64,000 bases of DNA from an uncultured Colwellia sp. (GTDB lineage: Bacteria; Pseudomonadota; Gammaproteobacteria; Enterobacterales; Alteromonadaceae), in contig CAJXWZ010000024.1 in NCBI GenBank assembly GCA_913062815.1, positions 1 through 64,000 on the forward strand, given 5' to 3'. Shown one piece after another: positions 16,691 through 26,638 of the stretch. A program made the position numbers and the translations under genes. The notes under the pieces were generated by a model, which did no database searches, was not told the origin of the DNA, and saw only the letters and a list, made by a program, of their open reading frames with translations. How positions within the stretch are numbered: the first letter of the stretch is position 1; every line of letters begins with the position of its first letter.

Positions 16691-18655
16691 CTATCTTAGT
16701 AAATGCAAAAAATGAAGATGTTTGTGGTATTGGTCAATTATATCATTGATTACTGCTGTTTTAGACCAACCCATAATGTCATAATCCTGCCCACCCTCGA
16801 CTAAGTGTACTTCTGCACGATAATAACTTTGCTCATTATCTGTTTCGTTTTCGATATCATCAGTGACAAATTCAGGTTGCACATGTCTACTGGCAATAAC
16901 GCCGTAAACAAAGTCATGCTCCTCGCCATGTTTCACCGTTAACGTAATTCCTTGGAACGTTTTTTCCATACTAGCGCACAGTTGATTATGACTAAACTCA
17001 GTCACTACCGATTCAAAGGCTGGCGTTGCAATGGTACTAATAAATTTATTTACATTCGTTTTATTAGGCACATCAATAATATTTTTTAGACGTGCTTGCC
17101 AACTGTCATGACTTTCATGACCAGTATTAGGCATGGCATTTATTTGCAAGCTATCCTGCTTGACTGCCTCAACTCTCAGGGCTTTAATTAACCCTATAAT
17201 AGCTAAAATCAGTACAAACGAAAATGGCAAAGCGCTAGCAATAGTCATTGTTTGTAAGGCATTGAGACCACCCGCTAATGACAAAATTGCGGCCACCACG
17301 CCAATACTTAGCGCCCAATAAACACGCTGCCATAGCGGCGTGTTGTTTTCTCCATGAGAACAAAGCATATCAACAACCATAGCGCCAGAGTCACATGAGG
17401 TAACAAAGAATATCACTATCATCAAAACACTGAGCATTGATAAGACACTGGCAAATGGGAAGTGTTCAAGAAACACAAACAATGCTACTGAGGCATCTTT
17501 ATTCACCATATCACCTATGGAAGTGAACCCTTGATTGAATACCAGTTCTATCGCACTGTTACCAAAAACGGTCATCCACAAGAGGGTGAACATAGTTGGA
17601 ATGAGCATCACACCCAAAATAAATTCTCTAATTGTACGCCCACGAGAAATTCGTGCTATAAACAAACCGACAAAAGGTGCCCAAGCTAGCCACCACCCCC
17701 AATAAAATATCGTCCAACCGCCAAGCCATTCATTTTTCTTATAGGCAAAGAGGTTAAAGGTGTGGTGAACAATATCAGCAAGGTAATCACCGATATTTTG
17801 TAAATAAGCTTGTAAGAGAAATACAGTTGGTCCCAAAATAAAGACTAAAATTAATAAGGCAACCGCTAAGATCATATTGGTTTCAGATAGGCGCTTTATC
17901 CCTTTTTCTAAACCCGTCGCTACTGAAATAACTGCGAACAATGTGATTGCCGCCATAATAATAACTTGATTAGTCATATTTACTTCAAAACCAAACAAAT
18001 AATCTAAGCCAGCATTAACTTGAGAAGCACCAAGCCCTAATGAAGTCGCAACCCCAAAAACAGTACTAACAACAGCAAACACATCAACCAAGTGCCCTGG
18101 CCAACCAAAAATTCTTTCGCCTATTAAAGGGTAAAGTGCAGATCGTAAGGTCAGCGGTAAGTTTTGTCGGTAACTAAAATATGCCAATACTAAGGCAACG
18201 ATGGCATAAATTGACCATGCGTGAAATCCCCAATGAAAAAAGGTCATTTTCATTGCTTCTCTAACGGCTTCAACCGTTCCTGCTTCTGCTGTGGGTGGTG
18301 ATAGGTAATGCATTAAAGGCTCAGCAACGCCAAAAAACATTAAACCTATGCCCATACCCGCTGCAAAAAGCATAGAAAGCCACGTAGTTAAACTGTAATC
18401 AGGCAGTGAATGGTCTGGGCCTAAACGAATATCACCGTACCTAGATAGGCCGAGAAAGATTACAAAAGACAATATAAAAGCAACGGTCAACACATAGAAC
18501 CAACTGCCATTATCAACAATAGCAGTCTGCGTTAAAGTAAAGAATGCATCAGCTTGCTTTGGCAATAATGCGGTATATGCAAGTAAAGTGATTATAATTG
18601 CCGATGAAGAGATAAATACCCATTTATTGAGCGAGCTTTTTTCGGAACCTGTCAA
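16691..18655 (-). CDS. betT: BCCT-family choline/betaine transporter, BetT-like
   Basis: 654 residues, near E. coli BetT (677). Twelve hydrophobic segments carry the BCCT core, with conserved FHWGFHAWSIYAI, the aromatic substrate region FYWGWWLAWAPFVGLF and a glycine-rich segment AAGMGIGLMFFGVAEPL. A cytosolic C-terminal domain of about 140 residues (MEKTFQGITLTVKHGEEHDFVYGV) matches the osmosensing tail of BetT. Substrate is probably choline or glycine betaine for osmoprotection. The start is TTG at 18655, with GGGG six bases upstream. A palindrome sits 31 bases ahead of it. Confidence 0.92.
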   Translation of the reverse strand: MTGSEKSSLNKWVFISSSAIIITLLAYTALLPKQADAFFTLTQTAIVDNGSWFYVLTVAFILSFVIFLGLSRYGDIRLGPDHSLPDYSLTTWLSMLFAAGMGIGLMFFGVAEPLMHYLSPPTAEAGTVEAVREAMKMTFFHWGFHAWSIYAIVALVLAYFSYRQNLPLTLRSALYPLIGERIFGWPGHLVDVFAVVSTVFGVATSLGLGASQVNAGLDYLFGFEVNMTNQVIIMAAITLFAVISVATGLEKGIKRLSETNMILAVALLILVFILGPTVFLLQAYLQNIGDYLADIVHHTFNLFAYKKNEWLGGWTIFYWGWWLAWAPFVGLFIARISRGRTIREFILGVMLIPTMFTLLWMTVFGNSAIELVFNQGFTSIGDMVNKDASVALFVFLEHFPFASVLSMLSVLMIVIFFVTSCDSGAMVVDMLCSHGENNTPLWQRVYWALSIGVVAAILSLAGGLNALQTMTIASALPFSFVLILAIIGLIKALRVEAVKQDSLQINAMPNTGHESHDSWQARLKNIIDVPNKTNVNKFISTIATPAFESVVTEFSHNQLCASMEKTFQGITLTVKHGEEHDFVYGVIASRHVQPEFVTDDIENETDNEQSYYRAEVHLVEGGQDYDIMGWSKTAVINDIIDQYHKHLHFLHLLR

Positions 18656-18685
18656 GTGAATCCCCTCTATTTTGTCTGGGTATAC

Positions 18686-18697
18686 TTAGAAATCTAA
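18686..18697. promoter_or_regulatory. palindrome TTAGAAATCTAA upstream of betT
   Basis: TTAGA-AA-TCTAA inverted repeat, 31 bases before the betT start codon. The same half-sites appear at 18815-18826 and 16679-16690. It is a plausible operator for the nearby MarR protein. Confidence 0.5.
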
Positions 18698-18813
18698 CCA
18701 ATGATTGTAAATTAAAATGTTATTTTTAACTACAACTGATGTTCACAATCATTATTTCCTTGTTTTTTTTGAAAAAAACACTCATTACTGCTATCTTTTA
18801 TAACCATAAAATA

Positions 18814-18827
18814 GTTAGAGTTCTAAC
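18814..18827. promoter_or_regulatory. palindrome GTTAGAGTTCTAAC upstream of the TonB receptor
   Basis: Six-base arms GTTAGA and TCTAAC with a 2-base spacer, 48 bases upstream of the TonB-dependent receptor start and also in the betT upstream region. It shares half-sites with the other two copies. Confidence 0.5.
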
Positions 18828-18874
18828 AAATAAAACTCTATCTTCAAATAAATATAAAACCTAGGGATCACAAC

Positions 18875-21529
18875 ATGAAACTCACTAAGTTACATTGTGC
18901 TGTTTTAACTGCCTTGGCAGCATCAACTTCAGTTATGGCTGAAGAAACGCCCAAGAAAGAACACGCCAAAATTGAAGTTATTGAAGTAACTGCCACTAAA
19001 CGAACTGAGTCCATTCAAGAAGTTCCTGTAACCGTCACCGCATTAACTGGTGATAGTTTAGAGAAGTTGGGTGTCGCCAATTTTGATCAATATGTTGAAT
19101 TTTTACCTAATGTCGTTTTTCAGGGTACAGGTCCTGGGCAAAATGAAATTTACATTCGCGGTGCCGCTACCACACAAACCAGCATTGCGGTTTCTTCTGT
19201 TCAAGCCCTGCAACCTTCAGTTGCTTTCTACTTGGATGAGCAACCAGTGTCAATGCAAGGACGTAACCTAGATATTTATGCCACTGATGTTGAGCGTATT
19301 GAAGTGTTACCCGGGCCACAAGGTACTTTATTTGGTGCTAGCTCGCAATCTGGTACCGTAAGGTTAATTACCAATAAGCCTAACCATGACGGATTTTCTG
19401 CAGGTCTAGATACCAGTACTAGCTCCACTTCCGGTGGTGACATGAGTAATTCCGTTGAAGCTTACTTTAATATGTCGTTATCTGACTCAATTGCGGTACG
19501 TGTAGCTGCTTATAATGATCATCAAGGTGGTTGGATAGACAACATTTTAAATGTGCCTGGAGAAGGTGGCTATAACGGCAGTGCTGTTGTAATAAGCCGC
19601 ATTTCTGGTGGCGCATTAACTGCTCCTGAAAATGTACCTGTGACTCCACCTAGCAATGATGCATTAGTTGAAGATAACTTCAACACAGCAAACTATGCAG
19701 GTGCTCGTTTTGGTCTTTCTTATTTGATTAATGATGAGTGGGAGTTATTGGTTCAACATACCCAACAGTCATTAGATACCGAGGGAGTATTTGCTTATGA
19801 CCCTAACCTTGAAGGTGAATCATCAGTCAATCGATTTATACCCGAAGATAATGACGATGATTTTGGTTTAACTACTTGGACGCTTGAAGGTCGACTTGAG
19901 CAGTTAGAAGTCGTTTATACTGGTGGTTATCTTGATAGAGACATTAATTCAACAATTGACTATACCGGTTATACCAATGGTGGCTCATTCGCTGCGTATT
20001 ATGCTTGTAACTATGCAGGGGCACCAGAAACGCAAGAATGTGTAGATCCAACAAAATTTTATAAAGAACAAACTAGTACTTCACGTATCACTCATGAATT
20101 TCGAATTAATACCTCAGCGGAAGAGCGCTGGCGCGTCACGGCTGGTGTTTTTTATGATTCACAAGAATTGTCAACGGTGGGTGAATTCCAAATTGGCAAT
20201 ACAGACCTACCCTACTTTACTAATTTAAAAAGAACACTGGTGGGCACTGAAGGCATAAACAGCGACGGCGGACCTTTTTCTTCAGAAATAAGTTTTGTTA
20301 ATGATATCACCCACACTATTGACCAAATAGCTGTATTTGGTCAATTTGAATTTGATATCACTGATACCTTAACGGCAAGTTTTGGCGCTCGTTGGTATCA
20401 AATTGATGATATCTTTAAAGGTTCAACCACTACCGTTGATGTTAGCGGACGATTACGTGCCTTTGGTGATGGTAGTGATGCTGCATTAACTGAGTTTTTT
20501 GGCGCTGATGAAGCAGCAGCTATTCAATCTGCCATTGCCAGTGGTCAGTTAGAAACAGGCCTTTTAGATAGCGATGGTACCTTAACTGTAGATGACACTA
20601 TTATTAAAGCCTCTTTAGATTGGAAAATCTCCAACGATGTCATGGTGTTTGCTTCATATTCAGAAGGCTTTAGACCACCAGTAACTAACCGAGTTGGTGG
20701 TGGCTTAGCGAAAAACCAAGAAGGTGCTTTTGATGGTTTCCGCATTCCTGTTTATTCAACCACAGATAGTTTAGATAACGTTGAGATAGGTATTAAATCA
20801 ACCTTGCTTGATCAAACCTTACGTTTAAATGCCACTGCCTATTATTCAAAAATATCAGATCTGCAAACATCGCGTTTTGATCCCACCAACATCAGTTTCT
20901 TAGTGTTTACCGATAATGTTGGTGATGCAGAAATTAAAGGTATTGATGGTGACTTTACTTGGGTTGCAACCGACAATCTCGTTATCAGTGGTGCCTTTAG
21001 CTTATTAGATACTGAGCTTACTTCAATTAACAGTGAGCTGGCCGGTATTGCTCCTTCGGTTGGTAGCCGACTGCCATACTCTGCTGAGTTTTCTGGAAAC
21101 TTACAAGCTGAATATTTCTACCATATTGCTAAAGACATGACTGGCTATATCAATGGCTCTATTAGCTATACCGGTGAAAGATTAGCAAGCATGACCATGG
21201 ATGCTTATGTACTCGAAGATACCACCAATTTAGTCTATGGTACCGGCTCTGGCTTAAGCATTCAAAAAGAGGCTGATGTATTTTCAGGTGTTAATTATCA
21301 AAATAGCAATGGCCAAACATTCGCTGGTGGACGTTATGTACAAGACAGTTATGTTTTGGCAAATTTGAGTTTTGGCGTAACCAATGACGAATGGAAAGCG
21401 GAGATCTTCATTGACAATTTAACTGATGAAAGCGCAGTGCTTTACGTAGACACACAGCAGTTTACCCCTAAGGTTGTCACTAACAGACCACGCACTATAG
21501 GTTTTAGATTCTCATATGACTTTTACTAA
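18875..21529 (+). CDS. TonB-dependent outer-membrane receptor
   Basis: 884 residues. A signal peptide ends at VMAEE; the TonB box area is IEVIEVTATKR. A plug domain follows (SIQEVPVTVTALTGDSLEKLG, EIYIRGA, ERIEVLPGPQGTLFGASSQSG) and then a 22-strand barrel ending in a terminal aromatic (FRFSYDFY). AGGGAT lies before ATG 18875. The ligand is unknown: the class with a long N-terminal VTATKR motif is used for carbohydrates, siderophores or cobalamin. A strong hairpin terminator follows it. The adjacent gene is a TPR-sulfotransferase, and betT is divergent. Confidence 0.95.
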   Translation: MKLTKLHCAVLTALAASTSVMAEETPKKEHAKIEVIEVTATKRTESIQEVPVTVTALTGDSLEKLGVANFDQYVEFLPNVVFQGTGPGQNEIYIRGAATTQTSIAVSSVQALQPSVAFYLDEQPVSMQGRNLDIYATDVERIEVLPGPQGTLFGASSQSGTVRLITNKPNHDGFSAGLDTSTSSTSGGDMSNSVEAYFNMSLSDSIAVRVAAYNDHQGGWIDNILNVPGEGGYNGSAVVISRISGGALTAPENVPVTPPSNDALVEDNFNTANYAGARFGLSYLINDEWELLVQHTQQSLDTEGVFAYDPNLEGESSVNRFIPEDNDDDFGLTTWTLEGRLEQLEVVYTGGYLDRDINSTIDYTGYTNGGSFAAYYACNYAGAPETQECVDPTKFYKEQTSTSRITHEFRINTSAEERWRVTAGVFYDSQELSTVGEFQIGNTDLPYFTNLKRTLVGTEGINSDGGPFSSEISFVNDITHTIDQIAVFGQFEFDITDTLTASFGARWYQIDDIFKGSTTTVDVSGRLRAFGDGSDAALTEFFGADEAAAIQSAIASGQLETGLLDSDGTLTVDDTIIKASLDWKISNDVMVFASYSEGFRPPVTNRVGGGLAKNQEGAFDGFRIPVYSTTDSLDNVEIGIKSTLLDQTLRLNATAYYSKISDLQTSRFDPTNISFLVFTDNVGDAEIKGIDGDFTWVATDNLVISGAFSLLDTELTSINSELAGIAPSVGSRLPYSAEFSGNLQAEYFYHIAKDMTGYINGSISYTGERLASMTMDAYVLEDTTNLVYGTGSGLSIQKEADVFSGVNYQNSNGQTFAGGRYVQDSYVLANLSFGVTNDEWKAEIFIDNLTDESAVLYVDTQQFTPKVVTNRPRTIGFRFSYDFY

Positions 21530-21562
21530 AACTTAATTAGCCCATAAGGCTAAACTATAACG

Positions 21563-21597
21563 AAAAGCCGCTTGAACTTTGTATCAAGCGGCTTTTT
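21563..21597 (+). terminator. Rho-independent terminator after the TonB receptor gene
   Basis: AAAAGCCGCTTGA (21563-21575) pairs with TCAAGCGGCTTTT (21584-21596), an 8-base loop, followed by T-rich DNA. It ends the receptor transcript and separates it from the sulfotransferase gene. Confidence 0.9.
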
Positions 21598-21648
21598 ATT
21601 GATACAGTATTCATTAGTACTTTTCTAGTCAATTTCGGAGCTAAATCG

Positions 21649-23637
21649 TTGGATAAAGCAACTTCCTCTTCAACAGACATGCAATTAAAAGCAATTCAGC
21701 AGTTAATTCAAAGCGCTAAGTTCATTGAAGCAATTAAACAAAGTAAGTTGTTATTAACACAGACAACCGACAAGCAACATCAGATTGAAATATGGTATTT
21801 AATCACAGTTGCACAACGATATGCTCAAGAGTATTCACCAGCACTCAAAAGTATTAAAACGTTACTAGCTCTAGACCAAAGCCATAGCCGAGGTAATCAA
21901 GAGCAAGGTTATATTTATCTTGCCTTGCAGAAAGAAAAACAAGCAACCAAAGCATTTGAATTAGCCGTAAAGCTCAACCCAAGCTTAGTAGCTAGCTGGC
22001 AAGAGTTAATACAAATTTACCATCAAGCAAATTTAGCCGATAAAGTACAATCTGCGGCCAATCAGCTGGCAAAATTAAAAAAACTTCCCCCGGCATTACT
22101 TGCTGTGACGGAATTAATGCACGATGGAAAGTTATTAAAAGCGGAGCAAATTTGTCGCCATTTTTTACAAAACAACAAACGCCATGTTGATGGCATGTGC
22201 CTACTTGCAGAAATAGGCATCGAACTTAAAATTTATGACGACGCAGAGTTTCTCCTCGCCAGTGCCATTGAGTTAGAGCCTAGCCATATTTATGCCCGCT
22301 CTCAATACCTTAATTTACTGATCCGTTTAGGAAAATACAAAGTAGCTGAGCAACAAGTAGAAAAGCTACTCAGCATACAAGAAAATAATCTCAGTTATAA
22401 AATCGCCAAGGCGAATGTACTCACAGGTTTAGGCAAGATAAACCAAGCAATCACATTATTTGAACAAGTCATTGCTGAAGATGACAATATTGCTGGTTTT
22501 CATCTGCAACTAGGTCATGCATTTAAAGCACAAGGCGAAATCGAACAAGCCGTAAGTGCGTATCAAACAGCCTACCAGCTCAACCCAAGTTACGGAGATG
22601 CGTTTTGGAGTTTAGCCAACACCAAAACCTATCGTTTTACTGATGATGAAATATCACATATGCAGCAAGAGCAAACAAACGAAGCCTTAGCCATTGACGA
22701 TAAAGTACAATTCTACTTTGCCACAGGTAAAGCTTTTGAAGATAGAGAGCTTTTCGAGCAAGCTTTTGCTGCTTATCAACAAGGCAATAGCTTAAAGCAG
22801 CAACACAATGGCTATGATATTACTAAAACAGAGCAGCAAGTTGACGAGCAAATTGAGTATTGTACCGCTGAGTTATTTGACATTCGTAGTAAGCTTGGCT
22901 TCGATGCGCCTGATCCTATTTTTATCGTCGGGCTACCCCGAGCCGGCTCCACCTTACTTGAGCAAATACTTGCTTCACATTCCCAGGTGGATGGCACCAT
23001 GGAACTCCATAATATTTTAGGCTTAGCATCACGTTTACGTGGGCGTAATGCTAAAAACGACAGCCAATACCCGAAGAATTTAAGTACGCTTCAGCCTGAA
23101 TATTTTCAACGTTTTGGTCAACAGTTTATCAATGAAACCCGTGTATATCGTGATAAAGCCCCGCTTTTCATTGATAAAATGCCTAACAATTTCCTTCATA
23201 TTGGTCTGATTAAGTTAATCTTACCCAATGCTAAAATCATTGACGCTAGACGAGCTCCTATGGCGTGTTGCTTTAGTGGTTTCAAACAGCTCTTTGCCGA
23301 AGGGCAAGACTTTAGTTATAACCTTGAAGATATTGGTCGCTATTATCAAGCTTATCTTAAATTAATGGCTCACTGGGATAAAGTGTTACCCAACTTTGTC
23401 TTAAGAGTAAAACATGAAGATGTAGTGGATGATTTAGAAAAACAAGTACGTAGAATACTGGCTTTTTGCGGTTTAACTTTTGAACAAAGTTGTCTAGATT
23501 TTCATAAAACTAAGCGCAGTATTAAAACACCGAGTTCAGAACAGGTAAGACAACCCATATACAAAAGTGCCACCGAGCAATGGCGACACTTTGAATCACA
23601 TTTAGCACCATTAAAAAAGGCGCTAAACCTTGGTTAA
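21649..23637 (+). CDS. TPR-repeat sulfotransferase
   Basis: 662 residues. The N-terminal about 390 residues are tandem TPR helices (PALKSIKTLLALDQ, KAFELAVKLNPSLVASWQEL, AVSAYQTAYQLNPSYGDAFW). From about residue 420 comes a sulfotransferase domain with the PAPS-binding loop FIVGLPRAGSTLLEQIL and IIDARRAPMACCFSGFKQ. It would transfer sulfate to an unknown acceptor in the cytosol, since no signal peptide is present. A TTG at 21649 with GGAG eight bases upstream is the preferred start; ATG at residue 11 is the alternative. TonB-receptor/TPR-sulfotransferase neighbours recur in marine gammaproteobacteria. Confidence 0.88.
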   Translation: MDKATSSSTDMQLKAIQQLIQSAKFIEAIKQSKLLLTQTTDKQHQIEIWYLITVAQRYAQEYSPALKSIKTLLALDQSHSRGNQEQGYIYLALQKEKQATKAFELAVKLNPSLVASWQELIQIYHQANLADKVQSAANQLAKLKKLPPALLAVTELMHDGKLLKAEQICRHFLQNNKRHVDGMCLLAEIGIELKIYDDAEFLLASAIELEPSHIYARSQYLNLLIRLGKYKVAEQQVEKLLSIQENNLSYKIAKANVLTGLGKINQAITLFEQVIAEDDNIAGFHLQLGHAFKAQGEIEQAVSAYQTAYQLNPSYGDAFWSLANTKTYRFTDDEISHMQQEQTNEALAIDDKVQFYFATGKAFEDRELFEQAFAAYQQGNSLKQQHNGYDITKTEQQVDEQIEYCTAELFDIRSKLGFDAPDPIFIVGLPRAGSTLLEQILASHSQVDGTMELHNILGLASRLRGRNAKNDSQYPKNLSTLQPEYFQRFGQQFINETRVYRDKAPLFIDKMPNNFLHIGLIKLILPNAKIIDARRAPMACCFSGFKQLFAEGQDFSYNLEDIGRYYQAYLKLMAHWDKVLPNFVLRVKHEDVVDDLEKQVRRILAFCGLTFEQSCLDFHKTKRSIKTPSSEQVRQPIYKSATEQWRHFESHLAPLKKALNLG

Positions 23638-23643
23638 CTATTG

Positions 23644-26454
23644 TTAGTATTTTACAAATACAACACTCGATAATGCTGGCACAGTAAAGCCCTGCTTATC
23701 TGCTTTGCTGCGTTTTACCATCTCGTCAGTACCACTTTGTTGAACAGGGTGAAGTTGGTATTTTTCAGCACCAGTATAGGCAAATGTTTGCGGTTCAGTA
23801 CTAGTATTAAAAATAACCATTAAGCCATCAAGTTTGTCATCAACAGCTTCACCTTGGCTATCATCAAACTTCATCACTAATAAACCTAGCTGCTTATTAT
23901 CAGTATTTAAGAAACTAACCTTGTCATTAATCTCTTTCGCTGTCGTTAAACGAAATAAAGCGGAACTCATGCGTAGCGCTATCATTTCTTCAAAGACTTT
24001 TGCACTGAATTTAATATGACTCGCTTGAACGTGATCACGTCCTTGGTGACCTTGCATCACCTTATTAATTAGAGGCCAATTATCTTGGTCTTTATCTGCC
24101 GGTGGCAAGCCAATATTGTAATAATTACTTTGCTTAGAAAAATCTACTCGGTTAAACCAGTCTCCATAATCATAACTATCTCTAAGGAATGATTTTGAGC
24201 GCATAAACTCACTGCCCATATGTAAAAAGGGAATGCCTTGAGCGAACAGAGTAAAAGATAAGCTTTGCAAATGCATTCTTACTCTGTCATCAGTAGATAC
24301 ATCAAATGGCAAACGATATTGGCTATTGTCCCATAAGGTTTGGTTGTCATGCTTGGAAACATAATTAATCGTATCTGCGGGATCTAATGCATAACCCGTT
24401 GGCTGATCACCATACGGAATATCTTTACCTAATACCTGCTCACCATTACGCTGCTTAAGTTTGAATGTAGATAAATTGCCCGCCAAACCAACCCGCAATT
24501 GATCCATGCGAACATCGTATTCTCGACGCACTTGTTCTTTGTTTTGCTGCTCATTAGGCTGTGTCAGTAAGCCATTACCTAAGCCTTGTGAATCCCGAGT
24601 ATTATTGCCGCCGCCACGTACGGCATCACGTAGCCTGTCTGTGTAGGTGCCAATTTCACTGCCACCTAAATTTAACTGGCTAGCTTGTTCAAAACGGCTA
24701 TTGTTAGCAACCTCGCCAAAATTCCAGCCTTCACCATAAAAATAAGTATCACTGTCTACCGCTCTCACCGCTTCTCTAGCAGCCAGCATAGCCGACTTAC
24801 TTTGATGACCCATTAAATCAAAGCGAAAGCCATCAATTTTATAGTCGCGCGCCCAAATTACCAATGAATCTGACATCAGTTTTGCCATCATGGCTCTTTC
24901 TGTTGCGGTATTGCCACAGGTATAACAGGTAGATTGCTCAACTTCACCTGAGATGATATTTAAGCGGTGGTAATAGCCCGGTACTATTTTATCCAGTACT
25001 GACTTTTCTTTTAAGCCAAATTGATAGGTATGGTTATATACAACATCCATCACCACGCGAAAACCTAAACCATGTAGACTTTGCACCATTTCTCTAAACT
25101 CAATTAAACGCGCTGCCCCTTTAGGGTTTATCGCATAACTTCCTTCAGGTACGGTGTAATGGTATGGATCATAACCCCAATTAAAGTTATCTAACTGCCT
25201 TAGTTCACTTACAATTAATTGAGCTTTATCACTACTAACTTCAAAACTAGCCAATAAAGACTTCATCGTTTGATTTTCATCAAAATCAGCTGAACAAACC
25301 GTTAGACTTTTACTAGCCGTACATACTTTAGCCTTAACTTGGGCAATTGTGTCATTAATATCTACTGATTGATGAGTATTTTCATTTACTGTTGCTAAGT
25401 CATAAGTCGGTAGTAGATGAACATTATTCAGCCCTGCTTTTTTTAGCGTTTTTAAATGGCTAATACCAAACGATGCTTGCTCGCTAAAGGCTTTATATTT
25501 TCCGCGAGCATTTGGGTCAGACAGTGCTTTATCATCTGAGCTGAAATCATGAATATGAGTTTCATAAAAAATATTATCTTCAACATTTTTTATTACAGGT
25601 ACAGTATGACCTTGCCAATTAAGTGGCTGAGTTTCACTGCCATTCAAATCAACAACTTGTGAGTGCTTACTATTTACAGACAAACTTAAAGAGTACGGGT
25701 CTGTGGTAACTAGTGTTTCAATCTGCTTTGATTCAGGGTGATAAACGGTCACTTGATACTGATAAAATGCCCCCTTTAATGACGTTTCGCCTGTCGCTGA
25801 CCACACACCTGTTTTAGTATCTTCAATCATAATGATACTTGAGGCAGTAGCTGGAGATAAGTCTTGGTTAAAAATAAGTAGCTCCACTTGCTGCGCAGTT
25901 GGCGCCCATAATTTAAAGCTCACACCTTGAGGGGTTACCGTGGCACCTAAGTCAGTAATTTCATCCGCATCGTTATCAGCATCAGTGTATAGCGCATCAA
26001 GTAAAGGGCCCGTTTGCACAAAAGATACTTTTTTTGTTTGCGCTTGTTTATCAAGCGCAATCACCAATAGTTGTTGTTTAACCCATGCCTTTGCTTGTGC
26101 AGTGGTTAAATCAACCTTGTAAGCCTGAAAATTGGCGAGGTGTGGATATTTAACCGCTAGATTTTCAGGAAAAGCTACTGCTAATAGTGTCGTCGCATCA
26201 AACTCACCTTTTGCTGAATTCAATAATTGATATAAAACTTTTTCATCAGACTTAGGCAATACGAGTATTTCAGATGTTAACCAGTGAGCTGAGCTATCCG
26301 TTGCTTGTTTAGCCAATGCTTTAGCAATAACAGCATTTTCCTCAGTTGTTTGTGAAGATGCTTGCACTTGTGAAGTGTTATCACTACATCCTGAAAATAA
26401 CAGCGACGCTGTAAGAGTAGCGCAAGATAAAAGTGAGATTGAAGACTTTTTCAT
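23644..26454 (-). CDS. pullulanase-type alpha-1,6-glucosidase, lipoprotein (GH13)
   Basis: About 936 residues. A signal peptide ends in lipobox LLFSGC. An N-terminal domain and a CBM48-like segment (VSFKLWAPTAQQVELLIFNQ, about residue 180) precede the GH13 barrel. Catalytic signatures are DVVYNHT, the nucleophile in DGFRFDLMGH, the acid-base Glu in YFYGEGWNFGE and the transition-state residues in YVSKHDNQTLWD. It debranches pullulan, glycogen or starch alpha-1,6 links. ATG 26454 is chosen over 26463 for its MKKSS signal start, but both are possible. A CG-centred palindrome lies 76 bases upstream. It is a smaller paralogue of the gene ending at 36930. Confidence 0.93.
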   Translation of the reverse strand: MKKSSISLLSCATLTASLLFSGCSDNTSQVQASSQTTEENAVIAKALAKQATDSSAHWLTSEILVLPKSDEKVLYQLLNSAKGEFDATTLLAVAFPENLAVKYPHLANFQAYKVDLTTAQAKAWVKQQLLVIALDKQAQTKKVSFVQTGPLLDALYTDADNDADEITDLGATVTPQGVSFKLWAPTAQQVELLIFNQDLSPATASSIIMIEDTKTGVWSATGETSLKGAFYQYQVTVYHPESKQIETLVTTDPYSLSLSVNSKHSQVVDLNGSETQPLNWQGHTVPVIKNVEDNIFYETHIHDFSSDDKALSDPNARGKYKAFSEQASFGISHLKTLKKAGLNNVHLLPTYDLATVNENTHQSVDINDTIAQVKAKVCTASKSLTVCSADFDENQTMKSLLASFEVSSDKAQLIVSELRQLDNFNWGYDPYHYTVPEGSYAINPKGAARLIEFREMVQSLHGLGFRVVMDVVYNHTYQFGLKEKSVLDKIVPGYYHRLNIISGEVEQSTCYTCGNTATERAMMAKLMSDSLVIWARDYKIDGFRFDLMGHQSKSAMLAAREAVRAVDSDTYFYGEGWNFGEVANNSRFEQASQLNLGGSEIGTYTDRLRDAVRGGGNNTRDSQGLGNGLLTQPNEQQNKEQVRREYDVRMDQLRVGLAGNLSTFKLKQRNGEQVLGKDIPYGDQPTGYALDPADTINYVSKHDNQTLWDNSQYRLPFDVSTDDRVRMHLQSLSFTLFAQGIPFLHMGSEFMRSKSFLRDSYDYGDWFNRVDFSKQSNYYNIGLPPADKDQDNWPLINKVMQGHQGRDHVQASHIKFSAKVFEEMIALRMSSALFRLTTAKEINDKVSFLNTDNKQLGLLVMKFDDSQGEAVDDKLDGLMVIFNTSTEPQTFAYTGAEKYQLHPVQQSGTDEMVKRSKADKQGFTVPALSSVVFVKY

Positions 26455-26529
26455 AGATACCATTCTAATAATTTTTTATTGCTAATAACTTACGCGTTAA
26501 CAGCATATAAAAAAACCCGTTTTACTTTA

Positions 26530-26545
26530 TTGCATACGTATTCAG
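26530..26545. promoter_or_regulatory. LacI-type palindrome upstream of the first pullulanase
   Basis: TTGCATACGTATTCAG, a CG-centred imperfect palindrome, 76 bases before the pullulanase start (minus strand) and 94 before the SDR (plus strand). It matches the sites at 41451 and 47251. Confidence 0.6.
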
Positions 26546-26638
26546 TTGTCAGACATTGTGAACATCGACAAGATTAAACGTATGCTAGTGCTGATCCACC
26601 TTAATTCTACTCCTAACTCCTTTCAATATAATGCATAA

